A stretch of 64,000 nucleotides of DNA from Mikania micrantha (lineage: Eukaryota; Streptophyta; Magnoliopsida; Asterales; Asteraceae), in assembly GCA_009363875.1 (NCBI GenBank), contig CM018682.1, positions 62,456,031-62,520,030 on the forward strand, in the 5' to 3' direction. The position numbers were made by a program, and so were the translations under genes. A model generated the notes under the pieces. That model searched no databases, was not told where the DNA came from, and was given only the letters and a program-made list of their open reading frames with translations. Positions 44,061 through 53,872 of this stretch are shown here, piece after piece; within the stretch, counting starts at the first letter, position 1, and every line of letters starts with the position of its first letter.

Positions 44061-45602
44061 GCGTACTAATCCTGTGTGCCCGATCTCGTTTATATCGCGT
44101 TTAAAACAATTAATTGCTCGGTTTTTAACTCGTGAATATTTTTAGAACATAACACCTTCAGAAAATCAATTTACATTTTAATAAAATGGTTTTAAAGAAA
44201 ATCGTTTAAATAAAGTGTCTCCGTTTGTTTTCATTAAATCAGTTATTTAAATGAATTCATTCGCTTTCATTTAATGTTGTGATTCCTAATAAATGTTTTA
44301 AATTTCCATTAATTAAATTTAATATCGTTAAATATTATTTCGTTATCTCGTCGAAACGCGTTACTCGCATACGTATTCGTAAAGATCGTCACCCTTCCGA
44401 ATTCGACGCTCTATCGTATTTCGACTCGATTTACAGTTTATGGGATATTGTTTCAGAATATTATTCTTAATAATTATATTCGTGTGAATTGTCACCCACG
44501 CGAATACATTATTAAGTTAATATTTTTGAATTAATATTCGCGTTTAAATTATGTTCGAAACCTCACCATCGCGTATTCATTTCCAATTGTACTTCTATTA
44601 TTTTATGAACTTTAATATCATCAATCACAATCCAAATGTCACACCCCGGGCCGGCGGGAACGGATCGTGTTTTCCCGTCGGGCGGAATGTTCCCGGGGTG
44701 CGATATCATTGAGTTGATAATCAAATGATCAGATTGTTTACATAGCACATGAAATATAAATGAGAAATGCTAATCATGACATGAATTAGAATTACAAAGT
44801 TAAATTACATTGTACATCATAATTTAACTAAGTAAATCTAATCAAAAAGAATCAATGAGTTTATATCTTGATCTGTACAAGATATACAAAAGTGATTCAA
44901 CGTTCTGTCATATCAAAAGTATGCAATCAAAAGAAAGCTAGGTCTTCTATGAGTCCACTAGCTTATCATTTGCATATAGCATCTACACCTGTTCGTCACC
45001 TGAGAAAACATGTAATTTAAACAAAGTCAACACTAGGTTGGTGAGTTCATAAGTAAGTAAATTGAAAACCATTGACTGATCATTCACACATTCACAATGA
45101 TATAATTGTTGCTTGTATACTTGTTTCAACTGTTCCACCCAACGGCCTCTCCTTAGTTATATGTACAAGTAGTATATCACCTAACTAAGTATGCTTATAT
45201 ATAGGGAATCACGAAAGGGTCAAGCCCAGACGCTATCCCACCACATACTCAACCAAATTCCACACCACTTGCGATACAACTAAAGATATCCATTTCCCAA
45301 CTATCCGAATTGTCCGCTGTATAATCATATGTAGAATAATAAAATAGTAAGAGGGGTTTAGCCATCAAACCGAAGTATTGATAAACCCTCGTTGAATTAA
45401 GGAATTTAGATTATTTAAATCTGGTCCTTGTATTATTCTATTACTTGTGAGGTTAACTTTTATGTTACACTTTTAATTTAATTAAAAGTATTAGTTAACT
45501 GATCATCATATGTCTCCCAATGTAGCGTATAGAATCCGAATGGAATCCATTTTAATCCTCACGTAATCAGATTAAAATGCATTTAATTCTCTCCTATCCC
45601 GC

Positions 45603-45921
45603 CATGTGATCCCAAAGTTTCCGTGTGGGATTGTTCTCATGTACTTAACAAAGTCGAATAAGAACTTGTCTTATTACATTATGTTAATTATGTGTAAATG
45701 ATAAGAATCCCATGAAGTTACGTTATCATGATCATCATTTACTGTAAATGATTAGAATCCCATGAAGTTACGTTATCATGATCATCATTTACTGAATCCA
45801 TGTGATCCCAAAGTATCCGTGTGGGATTGTTCTCGTGTACTTAACAAAGTCGAATAAGAACTTGCCTTATTACATTATGTTAATTATGTGTAAATGATAA
45901 GAATCCCATGAAGTTACGTTA
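45603..45921. repeat. 195-bp tandem repeat with 50-bp subrepeats in the G-D LTR, left portion
   Basis: Units start CATGTGATCCCAAAG at about 45,603 and 45,798. Inside, a 50-bp subunit opening GTAAATGATAAGAATCCCAT repeats at 45,694 and 45,744. S3 inserted within the second unit. Confidence 0.88.
45917..45921. repeat. Left target site duplication of S3
   Basis: CGTTA equals 57,695-57,699. Confidence 0.88.
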
Positions 45922-46516
45922 TGTAGGATCAGATGTTCTCAATTGATAAATCAGTAAAGTATAGCAGCGGAATTCAACACGGAATTAGCATAAGTAAAGT
46001 AAGAACAAATTCAATCAAACAGTAACGCAAGTTTGTTATAGAGAGAAGAAAGTTTTCTGTAAAAGGAATATCTCATTCAATTGATTAACTTCGTTACATT
46101 ACAATCGTGTCAACTGCCTATATATAGAAGGCAGTGACGTCTGATGATGTCACATGATATTGACATCTAACAGACAAAACAAAACAACTGAAAATAACTA
46201 AACTACTGAGGATGTCTTCAACATCTGAAGACAAACTCTACAACTACTGAAGAACAAAACTACTGAAGTACAAAATACTAAAACATCTGATGAGTAAACT
46301 ACTCATCAGACTTTTACAAACAATAAATGAAAACTACTGAAGACTAACTATACACTACAACACCTGATGACTTACACTTCAGCTGTTGTACATGTCTTCA
46401 GATCTTGTGACTTCTGCACATTTGAATATCAGCCTTTGTGTTCTTCTTCAGTTGTTGTAATGCAGTGAGACTTAGAGATTTTTCTGATCAGGCTCATTGG
46501 TTCTTTTAGTCCAACA
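45922..46516 (-). mobile_element. S3 3' LTR (595 bp)
   Basis: TGTAGGATCAGATG...AGTCCAACA on the + strand. It contains the 10-bp-arm palindrome CTGATGAGTA-AAC-TACTCATCAG (46,287-46,309), a TATATATA box (46,119-46,126) and many CTGATGA and ACTGAAG words. Confidence 0.95.
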
Positions 46517-46531
46517 AACTCCCCCTGAACC
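46517..46531 (-). promoter_or_regulatory. S3 polypurine tract
   Basis: The element strand reads GGTTCAGGGGGAGTT directly before the 3' LTR. Confidence 0.9.
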
Positions 46532-46741
46532 AATGCAGCCAAAAACCTCTAACTTATTTAAGGTCTCACTTATTTATTCCCAGGCAGAAAGATATGTCTT
46601 TTTCTTTTGAGATCAGTATCAAAATGACCAATTAAAGTATAAGCCTGATAACCAACAGCTTCCAAAAACTCTAACTGTCAAAATATGAGAGGGAACTCCA
46701 TTGGGGAAATGGACTATGAGCATTAACCCCTCTCATTGAAG

Positions 46742-48157
46742 CTATTGATTGTATACTAACCTGAAAGACTCCCGGACATAAGCTTCAAGTAGTAACATCT
46801 TCTCTTCTGGAGTCAATCTTTCAGGATCACCTTCGAAGAAGGACTCAGGCCCATAAAATTCAGACAAGTATCTGGCCGTAGTCCCATCCTTCAGTTCTAC
46901 TCTTGTAATTTCCCTGTACACAAACTCATCAGGGTGCTTACCTTCTAAAAACAAAAAGAGTTCTTCTTGCTGAACATGTTCCAGCCTCCTATACACCAAT
47001 CCCTTCTTTATCATTTTGTTCTCTAAGAAGTTAGGAGCTTTTGCACCCGAGTTGTAGACACTCTTGAAGTCATTAATGATTTCCCAAGGATCAAGCACTG
47101 ACCCAAGCATGATTTCAGCACTCAACACCCTTTTGATCCTATTTGCATAAGTTTCTGGGGGCTGTCTCTTGTGAATCCTATGAAGAACCCTTGGGTCAGG
47201 CCACATCTTAATCAATTCTTTTGTATATTTGAATGTCCATTTCAGAGCATACAATCTTTGAGCTTCCTTTTTCATTGCAGTGATAGTTGAAGTCTGAGGA
47301 TAATCTTTATCCACCAACTTGAGGAATTGCTCATCATGTTTCCTTTCGCTCTCTTCTTCTTCCAGTTTTACTTTGACTGCTAGCATCCTAGCCTCTGGTG
47401 TAATAATTGGCTGTTGACCGAAAACTAATGGCTTTTCAGGAATATACTTGACAGGAAGAGTAATTTTCTTCTTTGGAACTGTCAGATCTACCCCAGTTGT
47501 TGAAGGTGCAGGCTTTTGAGCTTTTGGCTTGATGACTGTGGAGATAGGCAACCTGTCTTCTTCATCAGAACTTTCTTCTTCTTGAATTCTGAGTTGCCTT
47601 CTCTTCTTTGGAGGAGCCCTTACCTCAACAACCTGAGTCTGAACCTGAGTCTGAACCTCTGGAATTTGAACCCCTTCTAGTTCAGTGTCTTGTGCATCAG
47701 AAGTTGTGGCTTGTACTTGAACTTCAGAGATTGTAGCCTGTGTTTGAACTTCAGAAGTTGTAGCCAATTCTTGTACATCAGAGGTTTTGACTTGTTTTTG
47801 TACACCAGATGTTGTGGCTTCCAATTGTTCAGCACTAATGTCAATTTCTTTAGCAACCATTTCCTGCTCAACTTCCACATCATCTCTGTTGATAATCTCA
47901 ACAGGTTTGTTCTTCTTCTGTCTCTTATAAGTTACTTGAATGACAGGAGACCTTTCAAATGCAACCTCTTCAGACCTTGGCCTTTTGGAAGTTGAAGTTG
48001 TGACTGATTCAGTTCCTAACTCCCCCTTTTTGGCTGCAGGGGAAGAAGGAGTATGGAAAGTTGAAAGTTTAGCAGTCACAGCCTCATCAACCATTTGTTG
48101 AATTTGAGTTTGGGAAGGTAATCTCTCATCAAGGGCTTGAACAATAATGGATTTCAA
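46742..48157 (-). CDS. S3 third-ORF region, C-terminal half (unknown function)
   Basis: A 471-codon frame from the first ATG; it stays open upstream towards 48,210. It has basic clusters that look like nuclear signals (KRPRSEE, YKRQKKNK, PPKKRRQLR). A 10-11-residue tandem repeat (TSEVQTQAT type, about residues 120-165) and an acidic patch (EEESSDEEDR) follow. The C-terminal domain, rich in charged and aromatic residues (about 285-471), is probably folded. I see no membrane span, signal peptide, protease or polymerase motif, which argues against a classical envelope protein. It lies one frame away from the upstream half, with a run of eight C at the junction, so the two were probably one protein. 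I recall no assigned function for such Sirevirus products. Confidence 0.75.
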   Translation of the reverse strand: MKSIIVQALDERLPSQTQIQQMVDEAVTAKLSTFHTPSSPAAKKGELGTESVTTSTSKRPRSEEVAFERSPVIQVTYKRQKKNKPVEIINRDDVEVEQEMVAKEIDISAEQLEATTSGVQKQVKTSDVQELATTSEVQTQATISEVQVQATTSDAQDTELEGVQIPEVQTQVQTQVVEVRAPPKKRRQLRIQEEESSDEEDRLPISTVIKPKAQKPAPSTTGVDLTVPKKKITLPVKYIPEKPLVFGQQPIITPEARMLAVKVKLEEEESERKHDEQFLKLVDKDYPQTSTITAMKKEAQRLYALKWTFKYTKELIKMWPDPRVLHRIHKRQPPETYANRIKRVLSAEIMLGSVLDPWEIINDFKSVYNSGAKAPNFLENKMIKKGLVYRRLEHVQQEELFLFLEGKHPDEFVYREITRVELKDGTTARYLSEFYGPESFFEGDPERLTPEEKMLLLEAYVRESFRLVYNQ

Positions 48158-48198
48158 TAATGGAGTGATGAGAGGGAGGATTTGTAGAAAGGCAGCAG

Positions 48199-49935
48199 CT
48201 AATGCCTCTGGGGGGGGCTTGAACCCAAAGGATTAGTGCCTGAAGCAAAGGCTGGCGGCATTTGAAATTTTGAAGTAGTGGGGGAAGTGTGTGGGTGACC
48301 TTCAGAATGAGAAGGTGCCATCTGTGGGGTAAGTGGGGAAGATGGTCTTTTGTCCTTGGACATTTTGGTGAGTAGCTCATTGAGTCTACATACCTCAGCC
48401 TCAAGGAGTTGGTTTTGCTTAACAAGCTCAGCAACTGATCTTTGGTCATCAGTAGCATTAGCTACATCATCTGACCTCCTGAGAATCTCAGGATTTACCT
48501 GAGTTGAGTGTGGCTCAACAGATTCAGGTGCCCCTTTGTCTTGGTACTGGGGACTTCCAACCTCAGGGGTAACCCCTTCATCAGTTGTTGCCTCTGACAA
48601 GGTCTTAGCAATAGTACCACTAGCAATCACTCCAAGTGATGGAGGTGATGAAGTAGCAGCCTTGTCAGATATCAGAATCTCTCTTTCCACACTAGGAGAT
48701 CTGATGTTGTAGTCATGATCCTGTGGGTTATCAGAGACACTTTGGGCCTCCCCCTCAATGTTGGAGCTTATCCCAGTAGTGATAGGTGTCTGGGAGGGGA
48801 TAGGAGTGTTCAGCTGATTCAGGATTTGATCAATAACAAATGTTGGGCTATTGGTGGCGGTTTCAATAGAAAGTAGGTTTGAAGGAGAATGCACCCGGGG
48901 AGATTGGTGCTTTTCAATAGAAACCATTTCAACTGAAATAGGTTCTAGTGATGTGGTGTCCCCTACAAAGGTTGCACCAGGTTCCTGTTGAGAGGAAACC
49001 TTGGCGGTTTGAGCCGGTGGAGTCGGATGAACCACTGGTTGACTACTACCAGTGGTCAGTTCATGCCTTGGTGAGGCATGGGCAGACTCAGGGGACTCAT
49101 TTCCCTGAGCAGCCTTTTTGGGCTTAGTGGATTTTGGTTTAGTGGGGACTTTGGATTTGGATTTTGAGGATGAGGCTGTGGGTTCCCTTTGCTTGGGTTT
49201 GAGCTTCCGGGCAGCCTCTTTTAAAGTGAGGTTGGAGTTGTGTCTGGAATATACTTCCAGCAAAACTGCTGGAGCAGGGATCCCCTGACCAACAAGGCCT
49301 GTTTGTGGCAGCTGTTTCTCTATGATGGCCATAATAAAACGAGGATAGAGTAACCATCTAGAGGAAACAGGCTTACCAGCATGTTCAGTTAATTCAGAAA
49401 AAAGTATTTGAGAAAAATTTAGCTTTTGAGATTCGAGAATAGAGTACAATACCTGTTGCCAACGAGATGACATTTGATCCCATGAAGAAGACTTCGGAGC
49501 CAGGCATATGTTGATCATATGGAATATCAGACGCTCTGGATCGTTAAAGTGCTTCTTGAAAAGTGTTGAGTCACTCAAGTCGCCCTGGTATTCATGACTT
49601 GTAAAACAGAGGTCAGTGGCGCTTTTAGGGAACTGAGTGACTAGGTTGGCATCGTCAAGTTGAAGAACATCCCTGAGCTCAGCGGGACTGATATGCACGT
49701 TGTGACCATTGACTGTTGATCGAAGAGAGATGACACCAGTTCCAACATTCACCAGTTCAACATTCATCCAAAATTGATGAATGGATTCAACATACAGAGT
49801 TGGATTGATGAGAAAAGCAGTTTTGAATTGAGAGGAGTTCATCAAGTCGACAGCTTCATCAAACTTGGACCAGAATGAAGATTTGGTCAAGTAGGCAATC
49901 GAATTGTGACGCGGTTTCAAAGTAAGAGCAGCCAT
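48199..49935 (-). CDS. S3 third-ORF region, N-terminal half (unknown function)
   Basis: The frame is open from 50,175, but I choose the ATG at 49,935 (MAALTLKPRHNSIAYL) because its context CCATGG is strong and the upstream residues come from CATCAG-type repeats. This gives 578 residues. The N-terminal about 250 residues look folded (FWSKFDEAVDLMNSS, INPTLYVESIHQFWMNV, LRDVLQLDD, LYPRFIMAIIEKQL). They resemble, from memory, a family often annotated under unrelated names in Asteraceae genomes. The rest is Ser/Thr/Pro-rich and low complexity, with a leucine-rich coiled coil near the end (VAELVKQNQLLEAEVCRLNE). The position between Pol and the 3' LTR is that of envelope-like ORFs in other Sireviruses, but without the alternative upstream start there is no membrane segment. 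Confidence 0.75.
   Translation of the reverse strand: MAALTLKPRHNSIAYLTKSSFWSKFDEAVDLMNSSQFKTAFLINPTLYVESIHQFWMNVELVNVGTGVISLRSTVNGHNVHISPAELRDVLQLDDANLVTQFPKSATDLCFTSHEYQGDLSDSTLFKKHFNDPERLIFHMINICLAPKSSSWDQMSSRWQQVLYSILESQKLNFSQILFSELTEHAGKPVSSRWLLYPRFIMAIIEKQLPQTGLVGQGIPAPAVLLEVYSRHNSNLTLKEAARKLKPKQREPTASSSKSKSKVPTKPKSTKPKKAAQGNESPESAHASPRHELTTGSSQPVVHPTPPAQTAKVSSQQEPGATFVGDTTSLEPISVEMVSIEKHQSPRVHSPSNLLSIETATNSPTFVIDQILNQLNTPIPSQTPITTGISSNIEGEAQSVSDNPQDHDYNIRSPSVEREILISDKAATSSPPSLGVIASGTIAKTLSEATTDEGVTPEVGSPQYQDKGAPESVEPHSTQVNPEILRRSDDVANATDDQRSVAELVKQNQLLEAEVCRLNELLTKMSKDKRPSSPLTPQMAPSHSEGHPHTSPTTSKFQMPPAFASGTNPLGSSPPQRH
48210..48217 (-). other. Eight-C run at the junction of the two third-ORF halves
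   Basis: On the element strand the upstream half reads through CCCCCCCC and stops 12 nt later (CAGAGGCATTAG). One more C, or a -1 ribosomal slip, would put translation in the frame of the downstream half. Confidence 0.8.
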
Positions 49936-50039
49936 GGAAGCAGAGATGAAAGAGGGAAAATAGGTTTTGAAAAAGATGAAAAGTTCTGAGAAAGTGATAA
50001 TGAAACAACTGAAGAAGGTTGAGTTAAATAGAGAAAACA

Positions 50040-50350
50040 ACTGAGGTGTAAACAACTGAAGAGTAAAATTACTCATCAGGTGTTGTCGACAATTTTGTTC
50101 ATCAGTTGTTTTCATCAGTTGTTCATCAGATTTTTGGAAATTTTGTTCATCAGAACTTGTGAACAATGTGTTCATCAGAACTTGTAAACAATTTGGTCAT
50201 CAGAACTTTGTGGAAATTTTGTTCATCAGAACTTGTGAACAATGTGTTCATCAGAACTTGTACACAATTTGCTCATCAGAACTTTGTGAGTAATGTTTGA
50301 CCTTCAGTACTTAGTGAATCAATACTCATCAGCACTTGTAGCTTAGAGTA
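50040..50350 (-). repeat. CATCAGAACTTGT word repeats between S3 pol and the third ORF
   Basis: About ten copies of TTCATCAG, most in the context TTCATCAGAACTTGTGAACA, spaced about 25-30 bp. On the element strand the word is CTGATGAAC, related to CTGATGA words of the LTR. It separates the pol stop (50,525) from the third-ORF ATG (49,935). Confidence 0.8.
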
Positions 50351-50524
50351 TTAGAAAAGGTCATAACTGTTCTTGAATCAGTACTTTTGATATGTATCAG
50401 TATGTACTGAAAATATCAAAATGTGCCAAGATAAAAGAATATTTATGGATACAAGAGAAGTGAAAATATTTTTGGAAGTTTGTTTGTAAAAGATAGTAAA
50501 CATTTTATTCATTGAAACACTAAC

Positions 50525-53500
50525 CTATTCAAGTTGCAACATACCAAGCCTGAGAACTAAATTTTGAAAAGTGGATGTGTCTAAAGGCTTAGTAAAAATG
50601 TCAGCAAGCTCATCAGCACTAGGAACAAATTTGGGATCAATCAGACCTTTTTCAAAACAATCTCTTATAAAGTGATGTCTGATCTCAATGTGTTTAGTCC
50701 TAGAGTGCTGAACTGGATTCTTGACAATACAAAGAGCTGAAGCACTATCCATTAACAATGGTGTCTTCAGTTCTTTGATGCCATAGTCCAGGAGTTGAGA
50801 CTGAAGCCAGAGAATTTGGGAAGTGCAACTTGCAGCAGCAATGTACTCAGCTTCAGCAGTGGAGGTGGCTACAGAAGTTTGCTTCTTACTTTGCCAAGAA
50901 ACCAAGCAATTTCCTAGAAACTGACACCCACCAGAAGTAGATTTTCTTGAGAGTTTGCATCCTGCATAGTCACTATCTGAAAAAGCAACCAGCTTGCAGG
51001 ATTGTCCAGTGGAGTACCATATTCCCAGGAATTGAGTACCTTGCAAGTATCTGAAAATTCTTTTCACAGCAATCAAATGAGACTCTTTGGGTGCAGCCTG
51101 AAATCTAGCACAAACACATGTGGCAAACATAATGTCTGGCCTGGATGCAGTTAGATACATTAAAGATCCAATCATACATCTATAAAGAGTTTCATCTACT
51201 GAAGTACCTTTCAGATCTGCATCAAGTTGTGTGGTGGTGCTCATGGGGTTGGAACATGGCTTACAGTTTTGCAAGTCAAATTTCTTTAAAAGCTCTTTTG
51301 TGTATTTTGATTGGTGAATGAAAATTCCATCAGGTTTTTGTTTAATTTGAAGACCCAAGAAAAACTGTAACTCCCCCATAGCACTCATTTCAAAATTTGT
51401 AGTCATAAGAGTAGTGAAATCATCACACAACCTTGGGTCAGATGAAGCAAATATAATGTCATCAACATAAATTTGAACAAGTAGCTTATGCTGACCTACA
51501 ATCTTTATGAATAAAGTTTGATCAATGGAGCCTCTAGTGAAATTATTTTTTAGAAGAAAAGTGGATAATGTGTCATACCAGGCTCTAGGTGCTTGTTTCA
51601 GCCCATAAAGAGCTTTATCAAGCTTGTACACCCAATCAGGATGTTTATTGTCCTCAAAGCCTGGAGGTTGACACACATACACTTCCTCTTTTATTTTACC
51701 ATATAAGAAAGCACTTTTGACATCCATTTGAAAAACTTTAAGTTTATGTAAGGCAGCATATGCTAAAAACAGCCTAATTGCTTCTAATCTGGCTACAGGG
51801 GCAAAAGTTTCATCATAATCAATACCTTCTTCCTGACAGAACCCCTGTACAACCAGTCTAGCTTTGTTTTTAATGATTTGACCTTTTTCATCTGTTTTAT
51901 TCCTAAACACCCATTTTGTGCCTATTGCACACTTACCTGGAGGTAAAGAAACCAGCTCCCAAACCTGTTGCTTCTTGAATTGCAACAATTCCAACTGCAT
52001 TGCCTCCACCCAGCCAATGTCTCTAAGTGCTATGTGGTAGTTCTTTGGCTCTTGTTGACTGACAAAGAGAGCATAAAGACAAAAGTTAGATAATTGACTT
52101 CTGGTTGAAACACCTGCAGAAATATCACCAAGAACTTGAGATAATGGATGATCCTTCAGTTCTTGATATGGAATAAGATCAGTGCAAGTGTTTGCTGGAG
52201 GATCAGATGTTGCAGTTGAAGTTGATTCAGGGAACAAAGCAGCTGGGATTTCAAATGATTGAGAGGATTCCAGAATTTCATCAGCATTTGTATTGAGTGG
52301 GAGTGCTGAAGCAGAAGGAGCATCAGATTTGGTAGATGTGGACATTTTGTCACTGAATCTGAACAAATGAGTACTTGCATCTTCATCATCTGAAATTCCT
52401 TGTGATGTTGCATTAGAAGCTGGTGGTGGATCAGCTGGAAGAACTTCATCTTCTACACCACTATTCTCAACATGAAAATCATGTTGCAAGATATTCAGAT
52501 CAAACATCTCAGCAGGATTCTGAGGAATGGAATCTTTAGGACATTCATTGAATTTGACATGAAGAGTTTCTTCTACAGTCTTTGTTCTACAATTGAACAC
52601 TCTATATGCCTTGCATGTTGAAGAATATCCAACAAAGTATCCTGCATCAACTTTGGAATCAAACTTGGTAAGCTGATCTTTGGTGTTGAGAATGAAACAA
52701 GGACATCCAAAAGCTCTGAAGAAGGAAATCAAAGGAGTTAAAGAATGAAGGATTTCATATGGAGTCTTCAACCATCTTTGATTCACCAAAACTCTGTTTT
52801 GCACATAGCAAGCTGTGTTAACAGCTTCTGCCCAGAATGTGAGAGGTAAACCAGAATCAGCAAGCATTGTTCTGGCAGCTTCAATCAGGGTCCTATTCTT
52901 CCTTTCTACCACTCCATTTTGTTCAGGAGATCTTGGAATGCTATACTGTCTCTGAATTCCCTTTGACTGATAAAATTCATCAAGAAGATGATTTCTGAAT
53001 TCAGTGCCATTGTCACTCCTAACACACTTGATAGAAAGAGAATACTGCTTTTCAGCATACAACACAAAATTGATAATAGCCTTGGCAACCTCACCTTTTG
53101 AGTGTAAGAAGAAAGTCCAGACAAACTTTGAATAGTCATCAACAATAACTAGACAATACTTCTTCTTTGCCATAGACATTATCTGCACTGGACCAAATAG
53201 ATCCATGTGTAACAGTTGTAAACAACCAGTGGATTTGGAATCTCCAATTGAAGGAAAAGAAACTTTGTGTTGCTTTCCTTTCAAGCATGCAGAACAGTTT
53301 TCATCACAACTAAAATCCTTTAAAGGAAGACCTCTAACCAAACCATGTTTCACCAATTGATTCATGTTCTTAATGTTCACATGACCTAATCTTCTATGCC
53401 ACAGATTTGATTCCTTGTAAGAGGCCTTAGAAAATAAACAAGGATGACCTTTGACAGAGATTTTCTTAGAAAGATCAAAGGCATATACCTTTCCCACTCT

Positions 53501-53863
53501 GTTAGCCTTAAGAAGTGTATACTCATCTAACACCTTGCTAATCAAAGGCATCACATCAGAAGATAAAATCCTACAATCTTGCTTAGTGAAGAGAGACACA
53601 TGACCCTTATCACACATTTGACTAACACTTAGCAGATTGTACTTAAGATTCTCAACATGATTAACATCATCAAACCTAATCTCACCATTAGTGACTACAC
53701 CTTTACCTATGATATACCCCTTAGCATCATTACCAAAGGACACAAATCCTCTCCTTCCAGTGAAATAGTTATGAAGAAGAGATCTGCTCCCAGTCATATG
53801 CATGGATCCTCCACTATCAACATACCAGATGCTACTTTGGCATGCGGAAGGACCCTGCATACA
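50525..53863 (-). CDS. pol: S3 Pol: protease, integrase, RT, RNase H
   Basis: Open in the Gag frame directly after the Gag UGA (53,873-53,875). I give the region from about the GTG codon and nearby ATG, because how Pol starts is unknown. Counting from the GTG at 53,872, the protease motif WYVDSGGS has its Asp at residue 19. The GAG-pre-integrase and zinc region follows (LWHRRLGHVN to CSACLKGKQH), then integrase core motifs VDDYSKFVW, RSDNGTEF and GVVERKNRTLIEAA. RT has QMDVKSAFLYG and YVDD at 802-805. RNase H has SDSDYAGC and STAEAEYIAAA. All catalytic residues are present and there is no internal stop, so this is a candidate active polyprotein. Confidence 0.93.
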   Translation of the reverse strand, partial: CMQGPSACQSSIWYVDSGGSMHMTGSRSLLHNYFTGRRGFVSFGNDAKGYIIGKGVVTNGEIRFDDVNHVENLKYNLLSVSQMCDKGHVSLFTKQDCRILSSDVMPLISKVLDEYTLLKANRVGKVYAFDLSKKISVKGHPCLFSKASYKESNLWHRRLGHVNIKNMNQLVKHGLVRGLPLKDFSCDENCSACLKGKQHKVSFPSIGDSKSTGCLQLLHMDLFGPVQIMSMAKKKYCLVIVDDYSKFVWTFFLHSKGEVAKAIINFVLYAEKQYSLSIKCVRSDNGTEFRNHLLDEFYQSKGIQRQYSIPRSPEQNGVVERKNRTLIEAARTMLADSGLPLTFWAEAVNTACYVQNRVLVNQRWLKTPYEILHSLTPLISFFRAFGCPCFILNTKDQLTKFDSKVDAGYFVGYSSTCKAYRVFNCRTKTVEETLHVKFNECPKDSIPQNPAEMFDLNILQHDFHVENSGVEDEVLPADPPPASNATSQGISDDEDASTHLFRFSDKMSTSTKSDAPSASALPLNTNADEILESSQSFEIPAALFPESTSTATSDPPANTCTDLIPYQELKDHPLSQVLGDISAGVSTRSQLSNFCLYALFVSQQEPKNYHIALRDIGWVEAMQLELLQFKKQQVWELVSLPPGKCAIGTKWVFRNKTDEKGQIIKNKARLVVQGFCQEEGIDYDETFAPVARLEAIRLFLAYAALHKLKVFQMDVKSAFLYGKIKEEVYVCQPPGFEDNKHPDWVYKLDKALYGLKQAPRAWYDTLSTFLLKNNFTRGSIDQTLFIKIVGQHKLLVQIYVDDIIFASSDPRLCDDFTTLMTTNFEMSAMGELQFFLGLQIKQKPDGIFIHQSKYTKELLKKFDLQNCKPCSNPMSTTTQLDADLKGTSVDETLYRCMIGSLMYLTASRPDIMFATCVCARFQAAPKESHLIAVKRIFRYLQGTQFLGIWYSTGQSCKLVAFSDSDYAGCKLSRKSTSGGCQFLGNCLVSWQSKKQTSVATSTAEAEYIAAASCTSQILWLQSQLLDYGIKELKTPLLMDSASALCIVKNPVQHSRTKHIEIRHHFIRDCFEKGLIDPKFVPSADELADIFTKPLDTSTFQNLVLRLGMLQLE

Positions 53864-53872
53864 ACAACACAC

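Larger units (their letters stand above)
41474..44636 (-). mobile_element. G-C LTR inserted in the G-B gag (right part cut by G-D)
   Basis: It starts TGTAACACCCCGACCGATGA exactly where G-B gag stops being readable, and is homologous to the G-E LTR. It contains a hairpin CAACTAC-AAA-GTAGTTG (41,789-41,805), acceptor-like GTTTCAG (41,765-41,766), a 73-bp tandem repeat, a GGTTCG array, a donor-like GAA/GTAAAT (43,843), a TATA box (44,052-44,060) and two GGGTGACRATTC-type motifs (44,384-44,394; 44,486-44,497). It has no right end because the G-D LTR starts at 44,637. No gene is seen. Confidence 0.78.
44637..45921 (-). mobile_element. G-D 3' LTR, left part (split by S3)
   Basis: It starts TGTCACACCCCGGGCCGGCG inside the G-C LTR. 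It holds acceptor-like TTTTCTCAG (45,000-45,001) and hairpin CAAC/GTTG (45,028-45,040), plus a 195-bp tandem repeat from 45,603. It joins 57,695-60,880 across S3 through the CGTTA duplication, giving an LTR of about 4.46 kb. No gene is seen. Confidence 0.82.

Noticed and set aside
49936..50175. N-terminal hydrophobic extension of the S3 third ORF as a membrane anchor (envelope evidence)
   Set aside because: The extension is encoded by CATCAG-type repeats and spacer before a strong in-frame ATG at 49,935; I see no independent support that it is translated.
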